From Kingella oralis (lineage in GTDB: Bacteria > Pseudomonadota > Gammaproteobacteria > Burkholderiales > Neisseriaceae): DNA of 64,000 nt. Made by a program: the position numbers and the translations under genes. The notes under the pieces are model-generated. The model searched no databases, was not told the DNA's origin, and saw only the letters and a list, made by a program, of their open reading frames with translations. Location of the stretch: the NCBI RefSeq assembly GCF_014054985.1, contig NZ_CP059569.1, forward strand, positions 1,612,001 to 1,676,000, given 5' to 3'. This document shows positions 40,793 to 49,669 of this stretch, in pieces (the stretch's first letter is position 1; every line of letters begins with the position of its first letter).

Positions 40793-41505
40793 GGGGCTGT
40801 ACTAGATAAGCCCTAAATACCACACCATCTGCGCAGCACTTTAAGCTGTTCAGACGGTGTGCCAAAGTTAAAACGAAACTCGCATTCTTTCAAGAATAAT
40901 GGGAAAGATTTACGGTCAATTCCATTGTATTTACGCAGAACACGTTTCGCCTGATTCCAAAAATTTTCAATGCCGTTGATGTGGTTTTGTTTGTCAGCAA
41001 ACAGTTTGCTGTGGTTAATACGGTGGTGGGTAAAACCACTTACATCCAACACATCATAGCTGCTCAAACAATCGGTATAAACAATACTATCAGGCATGAT
41101 TTTCTTTGTGATAACAGGCATTAAGGTTTCTCTTTTGGCATTCTTCACTACTACGGTATAAACTTTACCACCACGCTTAAGAATACCAAAGACAGCTACT
41201 TTTCCTGCTGCTCCGCGTCCGCGTTTGCCTTTGCGATGTCCGCCGAAGTAACTCTCATCTAGCTCAACCGTACCATCAAAAACTGTATTGGCTTCCAATG
41301 AAAGATAGTAGCTGATGACTTCGCGGATTTTGCGGTAGAACAGTGCTGCTGAATTGGGGTGAATGCCCAACAAATCAGCAGCCGAACGGGCGGTTACTTC
41401 AAGTACAAAAAATTGGAGCAACTTTTTTCGTATACTCTTTTTTAGTTTACAATGGGTTATCTTCATTTTTGCAGTCTAACATGACTGCTTATCTAGTACA
41501 GCCCC
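40793..41505. mobile_element. Complete IS1016-like insertion sequence (IS1595 family), 713 bp
   Basis: Perfect 19-bp terminal inverted repeats GGGGCTGTACTAGATAAGC stand at both ends. The element is bounded by an 8-bp target duplication ATAATTTT (40785-40792 and 41506-41513), the size expected for IS1595 relatives. One intact transposase gene lies inside. The clean duplication points to a fairly recent insertion. Confidence 0.95.
40813..41466 (-). CDS. IS1016-type transposase (ISXO2-like DDE)
   Basis: A 217-residue transposase. An N-terminal helical DNA-binding part (LLGIHPNSAALFYRKIREV) is followed by the ISXO2-like catalytic domain: GTVELDESYFGG with the first Asp-Glu, SIVYTDCLSSYDVLD with the second Asp, and NHINGIENFWNQAKRVLRKYNG with the late Asn/Glu. 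The frame is intact from start to stop. It occupies nearly the whole element and is probably active or recently active. Similar elements are frequent in Neisseriaceae and Pasteurellaceae. Confidence 0.93.
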   Translation of the reverse strand: MKITHCKLKKSIRKKLLQFFVLEVTARSAADLLGIHPNSAALFYRKIREVISYYLSLEANTVFDGTVELDESYFGGHRKGKRGRGAAGKVAVFGILKRGGKVYTVVVKNAKRETLMPVITKKIMPDSIVYTDCLSSYDVLDVSGFTHHRINHSKLFADKQNHINGIENFWNQAKRVLRKYNGIDRKSFPLFLKECEFRFNFGTPSEQLKVLRRWCGI

Positions 41506-41510
41506 ATAAT
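41481..41510 (+). promoter_or_regulatory. Possible hybrid promoter created by the IS insertion
   Basis: The right IS end supplies ATGACT at 41481-41486, 18 bp before CATAAT at 41505-41510. Before insertion the target read CGTATAATTTTTGCG, whose TATAAT was the probable -10 of the lipoprotein gene downstream. Confidence 0.4.
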
Positions 41511-41541
41511 TTTTGCGTTTTCTAACGAAAAGGAGTTCACC

Positions 41542-42093
41542 ATGAAAACAAAACCCGCCTTATTCGCCGCCAGCCTCGCGCTGCTTTTAACCGCCTGCGC
41601 GCAACAAAACGCCCAGCAAGGCAACAGCCAAGCCGATGAAATCAAACAGCTCAACGCCAAACTGGCCGAAAAAGAAATGGCGGTCAAGCTCTCCGCCCAG
41701 CGCACGACCGAGCTGGAAAAGCAATACACCGATATGTATTTTGAGCTGGACAGCTTAACGGTGGAAAGTTTCAAAGCCAAAGTTGCCCGAGGCGACACGT
41801 TTTATGCCTACATCGGGCGGCCCAGTTGCAGCGATTGCAGCGCGTTTGAGCCGATTTTCAAGCGTTACATCAAGGCGCATCAGCTGCGCGGCAAGCTCTA
41901 TTTTGTGAACGTGCATTTCTTGCAGCAAGACAAAGCCGCGTGGGCGGCGTTTAAACAGCAATATGGCTTGCTGGGCACGCCCGTGTTGGCAAAATACAGC
42001 GGCGGCAAGCAAATCAACAAGCTGGACAAGGAAGAAAAAGGCGAGATGTCGCCGCAGGATATTGAAGCGTGGTTGAAGCTGAACAAGCTGTAA
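41542..42093 (+). CDS. Thioredoxin-fold lipoprotein
   Basis: A 183-residue predicted lipoprotein (LTAC, Cys19) with a short coiled linker (~30-62) and a thioredoxin-like domain. The domain has TFYAYIGRPSCSDCSAF with a Cys-X2-Cys pair (Cys96, Cys99) and a later GTPVLAKY with the cis-proline. The CSDC motif differs from classic CGPC and is like that of bacteriocin-transport-accessory-type thiol proteins. It probably acts in the envelope as a thiol-disulfide oxidoreductase. AAGGAG precedes the ATG. Expression may have been altered by the IS immediately upstream. Confidence 0.8.
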   Translation: MKTKPALFAASLALLLTACAQQNAQQGNSQADEIKQLNAKLAEKEMAVKLSAQRTTELEKQYTDMYFELDSLTVESFKAKVARGDTFYAYIGRPSCSDCSAFEPIFKRYIKAHQLRGKLYFVNVHFLQQDKAAWAAFKQQYGLLGTPVLAKYSGGKQINKLDKEEKGEMSPQDIEAWLKLNKL

Positions 42094-42106
42094 CGCCAAG
42101 GATTAA

Positions 42107-42142
42107 GGCAGCCTGAAAATGGAAAACCCGTTTTCAGGCTGC
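42107..42142. terminator. Inverted kingDUS pair after the thioredoxin-like gene
   Basis: GGCAGCCTGAAAATGG and CCGTTTTCAGGCTGC lie close together, 13 bp after the stop. A likely terminator. Confidence 0.55.
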
Positions 42143-42197
42143 TTTGGGTTTGTGCTACCATACACCCTTTTTTCAACCACACAAAGGAATCAAAATC

Positions 42198-42623
42198 ATG
42201 CAAACAAGTGCGCGTAATCAATTTGAAGGCACGGTTAAAAGTATTAAAAATGGCGCGGTAAACAGCGAAATCATCATTGAGCTGGCCGGCGGCAAAGAAA
42301 TTGCGGCGGCGATTACTTGCGAGAGCGTGGCAGGGCTGGATTTGGCGGTGGGCAAAAGCGTGCTGGCTTGGGTGAAAGCGGGCAGCGTGCTGCTGGCAAC
42401 GGATGCGGATGATTATGCGTTTTCGGCGCGCAACCAGCTGAGCGGCACCATTCGCCAAATCCATCGCGGCACGGTGAACGCGGTGGTGGAATTGGATGCC
42501 GATGGCTTGGCGGTAAGCGCGGGGATTACCTTGCACAGCGCGCAAGCCTTACATTTGCAGGTGGGGCAAACGGCGACGGCGTTGTTTAAGGCTTCGGCGG
42601 TGGTGCTGGCGGTGAAAAAATAG
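42198..42623 (+). CDS. Molybdenum-pterin/molybdate-binding protein with two Mop (TOBE) domains
   Basis: A 141-residue protein made of two ~68-residue Mop-type repeats: SARNQFEGTVKSIKNGAVNSEI and SARNQLSGTIRQIHRGTVNAVV. Each continues with an ITCESVAGLDLAVGKSV-like half and ends in a short strand (VLLATD, VVLAVK). Such proteins bind molybdate or tungstate in the cytoplasm as a store. The molybdenum-cofactor genes lie just downstream on the other strand, which supports the role. AAAGGA precedes ATG 42198. Confidence 0.85.
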   Translation: MQTSARNQFEGTVKSIKNGAVNSEIIIELAGGKEIAAAITCESVAGLDLAVGKSVLAWVKAGSVLLATDADDYAFSARNQLSGTIRQIHRGTVNAVVELDADGLAVSAGITLHSAQALHLQVGQTATALFKASAVVLAVKK

Positions 42624-42717
42624 TTTGAGACGGATAAGGCAGCCTGAAATCGTGTGATGCGGTTTTGGGCTGTTTTTTTGCGCTTTGGTTTCGCCATGCT
42701 TGTTTCAGGCTGCCTTT

Positions 42718-42796
42718 ATGGCGCGTCGGCGGCTCGCCGACAAACACAGCTTTATCCACCGCGCCATTTGGCGACGAGCCGTTGCCGTTCCATTTT
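42718..42796 (+). repeat. Interspersed inverted-repeat element, copy 3 (short form)
   Basis: It runs from ATGGCGCGTCGGCGGCTCGC to GAGCCGTTGCCGTTCCATTTT, with a shorter centre than other copies and uptake sequences at both sides. The ~370-bp gap around it holds several uptake copies and no gene. Confidence 0.75.
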
Positions 42797-42992
42797 GCCT
42801 TTCAGGCTGCCTCATCTTTATTTTTGCCATACCACACCGCGCATCGCGGCGTACCTACGCGGGGAACATTGCCACCCGAGCCCCAAGTATTCTGCCCCGG
42901 CCTTTGCCCATTCCACCAACAAAAGGCAGCCTGAAACCGTATTCTCTGTTTCAGGCTGCCTTTGGGCATGGCGGCAAAAGCCTAAACCGCCC

Positions 42993-43214
42993 CTAATCCA
43001 CCGCCTTCACCAACGCAAACCGCGCCACGCTGCCCTGCTCCGTTACGACGTTTTCGGTAAACATCGCCAGCGGGCGCACCCACACGCCGTAATCGCCGTA
43101 TAACGCGCGATACACGGCAAGCGGCTCTTCGGTTTCGCTGTGGCGGGCGATGTGCAGCAGTTGATAAAGGTTGCCTTTGTAGTGGCGGTAGATGCCGAGC
43201 GGGGGAGTAATCAT
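42993..43214 (-). CDS. DUF1653 domain protein
   Basis: A 73-residue protein matching DUF1653. It opens with the conserved PPLGIYRHYKGNLYQLL, then HSETEEPLAVYRALYGDYGVWVRPLAMF. Proteins of this family are short beta-rich cytoplasmic proteins of unknown role. The longer upstream open frame is non-coding. It follows moaC on the same strand. Confidence 0.8.
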   Translation of the reverse strand: MITPPLGIYRHYKGNLYQLLHIARHSETEEPLAVYRALYGDYGVWVRPLAMFTENVVTEQGSVARFALVKAVD

Positions 43215-43264
43215 AGAGGACCTGTAAACATAATCGGAACGCGAGGGCAGCCTGAAAAGCTGTT

Positions 43265-43759
43265 TCAGGCTGCCTTTGGGCTGTCCGGGCGGTTGAAATC
43301 GCTTTTGCCGCCCGATTTGTGCACCAGTTGCACGTTGCTGATAACGATGTCGTGGCTGAGGGCTTTGGTCATGTCGTACACGGTGAGCGCGGCGGCGGTG
43401 GCGGCGGTGAGCGCTTCCATTTCCACGCCTGTTTTGTGGGTTACGGCAACTTCGGCGCGGATGTGTAGGCTGTGGTTGTGGTCTTGGTATGCCATGTGGA
43501 TTTGGCAGCGTTCCAGCATCATAGGGTGGCACAGCGGGATGATGGCGGCGGTGTTTTTGGCGGCCATAATGCCTGCGATGCGGGCGATTTCGGTTATTGT
43601 GCCTTTGGCGGTTTGCCCGTGCGCGGCTTGGATTTGGGCATAGACTTCGGGCGGGAAGAAAACGCTGGCTTCGGCGATGGCGGTGCGGTGGGTGGTTTGC
43701 TTGGCGGAGACATCTACCATGTGGGTGTGTCCGTGTTCGGTGAGGTGGGTGAGGGGCAT
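43265..43759 (-). CDS. moaC: Cyclic pyranopterin monophosphate synthase MoaC
   Basis: MoaC works with MoaA to turn GTP into cyclic pyranopterin monophosphate, the first step of molybdenum cofactor synthesis. The 164-residue protein has the family segments HMVDVSAKQTTHRTA, GIMAAKNTAAIIPLCHPM, VTHKTGVEMEALTA and MTKALSHDIVI. Its last codons (AAG GCA GCC TGA) lie in an uptake sequence. It is part of the leftward molybdenum cluster. Confidence 0.95.
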   Translation of the reverse strand: MPLTHLTEHGHTHMVDVSAKQTTHRTAIAEASVFFPPEVYAQIQAAHGQTAKGTITEIARIAGIMAAKNTAAIIPLCHPMMLERCQIHMAYQDHNHSLHIRAEVAVTHKTGVEMEALTAATAAALTVYDMTKALSHDIVISNVQLVHKSGGKSDFNRPDSPKAA

Positions 43760-44204
43760 GGGGTTTCCTTTGGGTGGATGGATGGTTTCAGGCTGCCTTT
43801 TGTGGTGTGTAGTGCGGCCTGAAAAAGGGTAAACGGGCGTGGTATTGCCTCGTGGTGCTTTGAATGGGCTGTGTGTGCGGGTGGCGATGTTGGCGAGCTA
43901 CTGACATTCCATTTTGAGTTTCAGGCTGCCATCATCGTGCCCGAGTTGAAGCAGCCTGAAATCTAAAACCGATGGTGCGCAAGTGGATCCCTGATATTGT
44001 TCCAACCAGTAAAGCCTGTTAAACGCTGTTTGGCGGCGAGCCGCCGCCGATCCATTTTGGGTTTCAGGCAGCCGTTGGGGTTTTGCAAAGGTTTCAGGCT
44101 GCCTGCAATGGGGTTGGGCGTGATGGTAAAGATAGGTGCGGGCAATTTAATCGGCGGAGGGTGGGGCTACTGGGGCGTGGTACGCGGCAAGACGCGTGTT
44201 CTGG
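43760..44204. other. Intergenic region with repeats between moaC and mobA
   Basis: About 440 bp with no convincing gene. It contains several uptake sequences, one interspersed element (43972-44058) and a fragmentary one near 43885-43915 (GATGTTGGCGAGCTACTGAC...TTCCATTTT). Confidence 0.5.
43972..44058 (+). repeat. Interspersed inverted-repeat element, copy 4
   Basis: It runs from ATGGTGCGCAAGTGGATCC through CCAACCAGTAAAGCCTGTTA to GAGCCGCCGCCGATCCATTTT. The left arm is diverged and the right arm well kept. Uptake sequences flank it. Confidence 0.65.
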
Positions 44205-44834
44205 TCAAAATTTTGCATCGGCGTAGATATTGAGCTGTTGGGCGGTGTGTTGGGCTTGGGCGTATTCTTGCGGGGTGTTGAAGTGGGCGATGTTGCGCCA
44301 CGGGGCGGGCAGCGGCAGGGTTTGGTGCGGCTGGGATTTGACGTAGTGTTGCACGCGCTTGTTGCCTTGCGCCACGGCTGTTTTCAGGCTGCCTGCGAGT
44401 TGGGCTGACCAGTGGGCGAGCAGGGGGAGCAGTTGGTCGCCGTCTTGCAGGGCGGTGATGCCTTGCGCGAAAACGGGGCTATCGGCGGCGGCGTTGAGCT
44501 CGGCGATGAGGGCTTCGGGCGGGATAAGGGTGTCGCAGGATAGGATGTATAGCCCTGCGTAGCCTTGGGCTTGGGCTTGGGCGAGCGCGGGGGCGATGGC
44601 GGAGAGTGCGCCTTGTTTGTTGGGCAGTTGGTCGGGCAGGTAGCGGGCGGGGGCGGTGTCGGGATAACGGTGGTTGTCGGCGGCGAGCCACACGGGGCGA
44701 TGGGGGGCGGCGTTGGCGATTTGGTGGGCGATGAGCGGGCGGCTGCGGTAGGGAAGCAGGGCTTTGGGGCTGCCCATGCGGCTGCTTTGCCCGCCGCACA
44801 GGATAAGGAGGGGAGATGTATTGGTAGTAGGCAT
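44205..44834 (-). CDS. mobA: Molybdenum cofactor guanylyltransferase MobA
   Basis: MobA adds GMP to molybdopterin, making the bis-MGD form used by many reductases. The 209-residue protein starts near the nucleotide-binding signature LILCGGQSSRMGSPKALLPY and shows LYILSCDTLIPP with the metal-binding Asp. An uptake sequence inside is read as AGSLKT. It is next to, and on the same strand as, the acquired helicase gene and the other molybdenum genes. Confidence 0.92.
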   Translation of the reverse strand: MPTTNTSPLLILCGGQSSRMGSPKALLPYRSRPLIAHQIANAAPHRPVWLAADNHRYPDTAPARYLPDQLPNKQGALSAIAPALAQAQAQGYAGLYILSCDTLIPPEALIAELNAAADSPVFAQGITALQDGDQLLPLLAHWSAQLAGSLKTAVAQGNKRVQHYVKSQPHQTLPLPAPWRNIAHFNTPQEYAQAQHTAQQLNIYADAKF

Positions 44835-44939
44835 GATTTTTTTGAAGTTTTATACCAATCAACTAAAAAAAAAATAAAAAAGTAAATTGGAAACAAAATA
44901 CAAAAATATGAATTCCACACCAGTGGAGATGTTTTAATG

Positions 44940-47465
44940 TTAAGTCTGTTTTTGTGCTTGCTGATATGCTATGAGCAGCTGCCCCAACTCAGATGCCGAA
45001 TCTTTTACATGGATATACAAGGTATCAATCGCCCGTGTTAATGCCAGCAATACCCAATGCGCCGCATAACGTGTTCTGCGTTGTTCTTCATCCAAAAACA
45101 GATCGTTTGCCAAATATTGCGCCGCCTGTTCCTCTTGTTTTTTCATTTCAAAGAATGCGTCAATTTCCAAACAAAACACTGACCACGCCTCCAAACCACG
45201 GCAGGATTCATAATATAGGCCGCGATATTGCCCGTGTATCGGTTCATCTTGGTTGCCTGCAAAATACCAATAAAACGCTTCATTACCCATAGACAGCATT
45301 TCAGGCAGCCTGCAATTCAGATTGATATTGTCTGACTCATATTCTTCCACATTGTCATGTTCGTTAATCTGCATCCTTTTTGATGAAACTTTCATTTTAT
45401 TAAACAATACATCGCTTCCCGAGTTCATTAAAAACATCATGCTTTCATACGGTGACAATTGATTTCTCTCTCCTTCACCTTTGCACGCCTGAACAACAGC
45501 ACGCAATTGTTCTCCCATTCCACCCGATCCGTTCCCGTAATCTATAAACACGCGTCCCATATCGCCATTGTGCATTTCACATTCCAAGCCCAAATCAATT
45601 TCATAATGCGTTGCAATAAAATTGCACAAATTAACCAATTCAGGCTTCAAGCGATAACTTTTTTTCTGTTTTTTAATTTCAAAAACGCTGTTTTTTTGTG
45701 TCTGTATTACTTCCAGTTTCTGCTGCTCTTGATTAAAACGATAAGACGAACATACCGTCCAATCGCAAGGCTCGGTCAGGCGGACAAGCTGCTCCTGCCC
45801 GCCTGTGCTGACAACAATATTTTCTCGCCCAAAAAATTGAAGTATCCAATCCCGCTCTAAGGCATGAAAATCCTGCCCTTCGTCAATCAGCAACACATCA
45901 AATGCACTGCGAAATCCACCTAACGAACGATTAATACGTTCTTTAAACGCATCACGCCTAGACTTCCCATGCAAATAATCTCCTTGTTTTTCCCACAATT
46001 CATGCCATTCTTCATCAGACAACTCATCAATTTTCAAATAATCAAATAAAACATCTGGCTCATTGATTGCCATCATCAAATTACGCACAACTTGGAAATA
46101 ATCAGTCAGAAAAATATCTTTGCCGACCAATCCCGAAATTTTGTCTTTTTGTCTTTGCAATTCCCCTTTCCATTCATTATGCCAATCCCGTTCATTTTTA
46201 CTATTGGAAAATTTCAAATAAATCTCACGTTCCGCCGCGCTTAATTTAGACAAAATATGCGCTTGACTGGCTGGAAAATATTTTTCCACAATCTCGTTTA
46301 TATGGTTAAATTTTCTATCCAAGTCACTGCATAACTGTTTAATTCTTGAAATGCCCATGATCTGACAAAGACGCAAACCAGCCGTGTGATGCGCAGTCAT
46401 TTTATAAATTTGCTGATGTATCGTGCGGATCAAAATTTGATTGGGAGACGTTTTCCATAATTTTCGCGCCGCTATATCGAATTCATATTTCAACATACGG
46501 TTATACATAAACACCCGTACTCTTTTATTATCTGAAACCGCTTTTTTCATCAGCAGCATCAGTTCCGTTGTTTTACCGCTTCCCGCTTTGCCGCTAATCA
46601 ACACCAAATGTTTGTCCAATTGCGGATATGCCAAAATTCGGTTTTCCAATTTTTTCTGCTTAATTTGTACACCCAATACAAATTCGCCATCGTCCAATGA
46701 ATTCTTTTGGCTAAGATATTTTTCATACTCTTTATCGTCTTTATGTTTATTTTCGGCAATTTGATCCAGTTTTTTCTTGGTTAATGCACCAATTTTCTGA
46801 TCATTTTCAATCTGTTTAAGTAGTGATTCAATTTGCTCATCCATCTTGGGATACAGGTTTTTATGACTATTCGCTGTTATATTTCTCCATCCCCAAAACG
46901 ATGTAATATGCTCACGGATACCGAATGCCAAACAAGCTTTCCATTCATAAAAGCCAAACTCAGGGGCATAAATCACCTTCCCGTTTTGAAAATCATAGGA
47001 TTGTTTATTCGGACCTATTACCCACACCAACGGGAAAATTCTCAACTTTTCTACATCCCAAACAGATTCAAGATATTGTTTTGTTGCAAATGTCAAATTG
47101 GAAACAATATCGTTGACTTCAATATCCATTTTGTCATCTACCATCAACAAACTTAAATCCCCACCATTATGGCTGATGCGTACTGGCTGATCGGTATAAT
47201 CCCTAATAAAGCGTATCGGCATGATAATGTTATTAAAATAATGTTCGTTATCAAATCTGACGAAACGCCTTGGCACATCTTCTACTGCCACAATCAAAAG
47301 CAAATCAATATGCGTATCCACCAAATTTTTAATTTTTGGTTGATGAATAAAGATAACCGTGCAGTTCTCATATACGAATTTAAACTGATCATCTCTCTGC
47401 CAAGCAGTCAGAAATGCCTGTTCGTCAATATTGAAAACGTTCTCACCATAAGTTTTGTATTTCAT
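44940..47465 (-). CDS. AT-rich superfamily 1 (UvrD/Rep-like) helicase with unknown N-terminal domain
   Basis: An 841-residue protein in distinctly AT-rich DNA. Walker A GKAGSGKTT is at 292-300, the Walker B-type LLIDEGQDF with DEGQD at 528-532, a motif-III-like GGQEQLVRL follows, and motif VI ALTRAIDTLYI is near the end. This is the core of an SF1 helicase. The N-terminal ~280 residues match nothing I know; DTHIDLLLIVAVED at 50-63 recalls a degenerate NERD-type nuclease core but lacks the E-x-K. It splits the molybdenum cluster and has almost no uptake sequences, so it is probably acquired. Single-gene helicase defence proteins look like this. Start set by GGGGG before ATG 47465. Confidence 0.7.
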   Translation of the reverse strand: MKYKTYGENVFNIDEQAFLTAWQRDDQFKFVYENCTVIFIHQPKIKNLVDTHIDLLLIVAVEDVPRRFVRFDNEHYFNNIIMPIRFIRDYTDQPVRISHNGGDLSLLMVDDKMDIEVNDIVSNLTFATKQYLESVWDVEKLRIFPLVWVIGPNKQSYDFQNGKVIYAPEFGFYEWKACLAFGIREHITSFWGWRNITANSHKNLYPKMDEQIESLLKQIENDQKIGALTKKKLDQIAENKHKDDKEYEKYLSQKNSLDDGEFVLGVQIKQKKLENRILAYPQLDKHLVLISGKAGSGKTTELMLLMKKAVSDNKRVRVFMYNRMLKYEFDIAARKLWKTSPNQILIRTIHQQIYKMTAHHTAGLRLCQIMGISRIKQLCSDLDRKFNHINEIVEKYFPASQAHILSKLSAAEREIYLKFSNSKNERDWHNEWKGELQRQKDKISGLVGKDIFLTDYFQVVRNLMMAINEPDVLFDYLKIDELSDEEWHELWEKQGDYLHGKSRRDAFKERINRSLGGFRSAFDVLLIDEGQDFHALERDWILQFFGRENIVVSTGGQEQLVRLTEPCDWTVCSSYRFNQEQQKLEVIQTQKNSVFEIKKQKKSYRLKPELVNLCNFIATHYEIDLGLECEMHNGDMGRVFIDYGNGSGGMGEQLRAVVQACKGEGERNQLSPYESMMFLMNSGSDVLFNKMKVSSKRMQINEHDNVEEYESDNINLNCRLPEMLSMGNEAFYWYFAGNQDEPIHGQYRGLYYESCRGLEAWSVFCLEIDAFFEMKKQEEQAAQYLANDLFLDEEQRRTRYAAHWVLLALTRAIDTLYIHVKDSASELGQLLIAYQQAQKQT

Positions 47466-47559
47466 AACTACCCCCTTTATCTTGCTCAAAGAAAAAATGT
47501 GTATTTATGTAGTAATTCAGGCTGCCTTAACCATAGCCAAAGGCAGCCTGAAAACGCGT

Positions 47560-48078
47560 TTACGCTCTATCCCACGAATTAAACACGCGGGTGAAGCCGC
47601 AGGCGTTGATGCGGGGGTCTAGCTGGGGGCGGATGATTTGCTCCCATGCGGTGCGGCAAGCGTTTGTGGAACCAGGTAGGCAGAAGATGAGCGTGCGGTT
47701 GGCGATGCCTGCGATGGCGCGCGATTGGATGGTGGACATGCCGATTTCGTTCAGCGAAATGGCGCGGAAGATTTCGCCGAAGCCGTCTATGGTTTTGTCA
47801 AACAGGAGGGAGACGGCATCGGGGGTGATGTCGCGGTCAAACATGCCTGTGCCGCCGGTAATCAGGATGACTTGGATTTCGGGCTGGGCGATGGCGGCGG
47901 AGACGCGGGCGCGGATGTCGTATTTTTCGTCGCGGCAGAGGTCGCGGGAGTGGAGATTGTGTCCGCTTTGTTGCAGGGCTTGGGCGAGGTAGTCGCCGCT
48001 GCCGTCTTCTTTGCGGCTGCGGGTGTCGGTTACGGTGAGGATGTGGATGTTGAGGGGGCGGAAGGTGGGGGTGGTCAT
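47560..48078 (-). CDS. moaB: Molybdenum cofactor biosynthesis protein MoaB
   Basis: A 172-residue MoaB/Mog-type protein, which adenylylates molybdopterin or has a related role in metal insertion. It shows IHILTVTDTRSRKEDGSGDYL, ILITGGTGMFDRDITPDAV and the late GSTNACRTAWEQIIRPQLD. ATG 48078 follows AAAGGAACAAAAA; the longer upstream frame is intergenic repeat DNA. Same strand as moaA and moeA. Confidence 0.92.
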   Translation of the reverse strand: MTTPTFRPLNIHILTVTDTRSRKEDGSGDYLAQALQQSGHNLHSRDLCRDEKYDIRARVSAAIAQPEIQVILITGGTGMFDRDITPDAVSLLFDKTIDGFGEIFRAISLNEIGMSTIQSRAIAGIANRTLIFCLPGSTNACRTAWEQIIRPQLDPRINACGFTRVFNSWDRA

Positions 48079-48253
48079 TTTTTGTTCCTTTGTGGAGGTG
48101 GGTTGAAAGAGGGGTTTTAGGATGCTTTGGGTTACATGGTTGTGCAGTCTGAAAATAGATTGCTGCGTTCGGCTGGACGTAGGGGAGAGGGCAGTAGCAT
48201 CAAACATTTGTGATGGGATAGGCAGCCTGAAATCTTTGCAAAATCTGCAACCG

Positions 48254-48345
48254 ATGGAGCGTCGGCGGCTCGTCAACATTTTCTCAACCAGCAAAGCTCA
48301 ATTGAATACGCTATTTGGCGACGAGCCGTCGCCGCTCCATTTTAG
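48254..48345 (+). repeat. Interspersed inverted-repeat element, copy 5 (best preserved)
   Basis: The left arm ATGGAGCGTCGGCGGCTCGT and right arm GACGAGCCGTCGCCGCTCCAT pair over 21 bp with two mismatches; the centre holds TCAACCAGCAAAGC and TTGAATACGC. Uptake sequences lie at 48221 and 48347. The ~450-bp gap between moaB and moaA otherwise appears empty. Confidence 0.8.
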
Positions 48346-48528
48346 GTTTCAGGCTGCATCAAGTTTGAGGCAGCCTGAAACGAAGTTCAGCGGAGCTAAA
48401 ATGGCTTGGGGTTGCGCACTTGTTTTTTAAGGCGCGAACGGTTGGGCTGCTGGGCGTGGGTATGGCGGCGCAACGCCATGAAAACGGCTTATGTTCTGTG
48501 TGGTTGGGGCAGCCTGAAAAATGATGAT

Positions 48529-49500
48529 TCAACCGCCTGTCATGGACAGGTTGGTAATCAGCCCGACTTTTTTGTTGTGTAGGTAGTGGTGTTCGGGCTT
48601 TTGTTGGACAAGCTGGTCGATTTGGTTTTTCAGGCTGCCTACGTCGTTGAGATAGGGGCGCAAATCGTGGGCGACGCTGCCAAATAGGCAAAGGTGCATT
48701 TTGCCTTGGGCGGTGATGCGCAGGCGGTTGCAGCTGTTGCAAAAATCTTGGCTGTATGGGGCAATGATGCCGATGTTGCCTACATAATCGGGGTGGCTGT
48801 ATTCGCGGGCGGGACCGGCGTGGGGCTGGCGCGGTTGCAGTTGCCAGCCTTGGGCGATGAGGTTTTGTTCCAGTTGCGCGGCGTTTTGGTGGTGTTGCTG
48901 GAAGTAGGCGCTGTTGTCGCCTGTTTGCATGAGTTCTATAAAGCGCAGGGCGATGGGGCGGGTGCGGATGTAATCCAGCGCGTCGTGCAGGGTTTCTTGG
49001 GCGTGTTCGCGCAGCAGCAGGGTGTTGATTTTGATGCTGGTAAAGCCTGTGTTGAGGATGGTTTCTATGTCGCGCAGGATGGTTTGGCTTTGGTCTTTGC
49101 CGGTGATTTTGTGGAAGGTTTGTGGGTTGAAGCTGTCTAGGCTGATGTTGAGTTTGGTGAGCCCTGCTTGGCGGTAAACGGGGAATTTTTTGCCGAGTTG
49201 ATGCCCGTTGGTGGTGAGGGCGATATGTTGGATTTGGGGTTGGGCGTTTAGGGTGGCAATGATGTCGGGCAAGTCGGCGCGCAGCGTGGCTTCGCCGCCT
49301 GTGAGGCGCACTTTGCGCGTGCCGCTTTGGGCGAAGGCGGCGGCGATGGTTTGGATTTCGGGCAGGGTAAGCTCGTCGGGCTTGGCTTTGCCTTGGTAGC
49401 CGTTGGGCAGGCAGTAGCTGCATCGGTAGTTGCAGAGGTCGGTTACGGAGAGGCGCAGGTAAGTGAGCTGGCGGTTGTGGGGGTCTATTAGGGTGGTCAT
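48529..49500 (-). CDS. moaA: GTP 3',8-cyclase MoaA
   Basis: MoaA is the radical-SAM enzyme that starts molybdenum cofactor synthesis from GTP. The 323-residue protein has the radical-SAM cluster cysteines 23, 27 and 30 in CNYRCSYC, the SAM-binding LTGGEAT, the second-cluster stretch FCNSCNRLRITAQGKMHLC, and the essential C-terminal Gly-Gly (SMTGG). Everything needed for activity is visible. Same strand as moeA and moaB. Confidence 0.96.
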   Translation of the reverse strand: MTTLIDPHNRQLTYLRLSVTDLCNYRCSYCLPNGYQGKAKPDELTLPEIQTIAAAFAQSGTRKVRLTGGEATLRADLPDIIATLNAQPQIQHIALTTNGHQLGKKFPVYRQAGLTKLNISLDSFNPQTFHKITGKDQSQTILRDIETILNTGFTSIKINTLLLREHAQETLHDALDYIRTRPIALRFIELMQTGDNSAYFQQHHQNAAQLEQNLIAQGWQLQPRQPHAGPAREYSHPDYVGNIGIIAPYSQDFCNSCNRLRITAQGKMHLCLFGSVAHDLRPYLNDVGSLKNQIDQLVQQKPEHHYLHNKKVGLITNLSMTGG

Positions 49501-49669
49501 GGTGTGTGCCTTGGGTGTGTGGTTTTCAGGCTGCCTGTTGGTGGTTTTTTGGATGGTGTTTCAGGCTGCCTTTGGGGTGGTTGTGGATGGTGGGGTAGAT
49601 GGTTTTTCAGGCTGCCTATGCTTGCCTACTGAGGCAGCCTGAAACGGCGATAACCGCGTGCTTGCCGCA

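Noticed and set aside
40849..40862. TTCAGACGGTGTGCC inside the IS as a Neisseria uptake sequence
   Set aside because: It matches the uptake motif only in part and lies in the transposase coding end, so it is probably chance.
43215..43532. N-terminal extension of the DUF1653 protein
   Set aside because: The extra sequence is the moaC gene in another phase; the family start fits ATG 43214.
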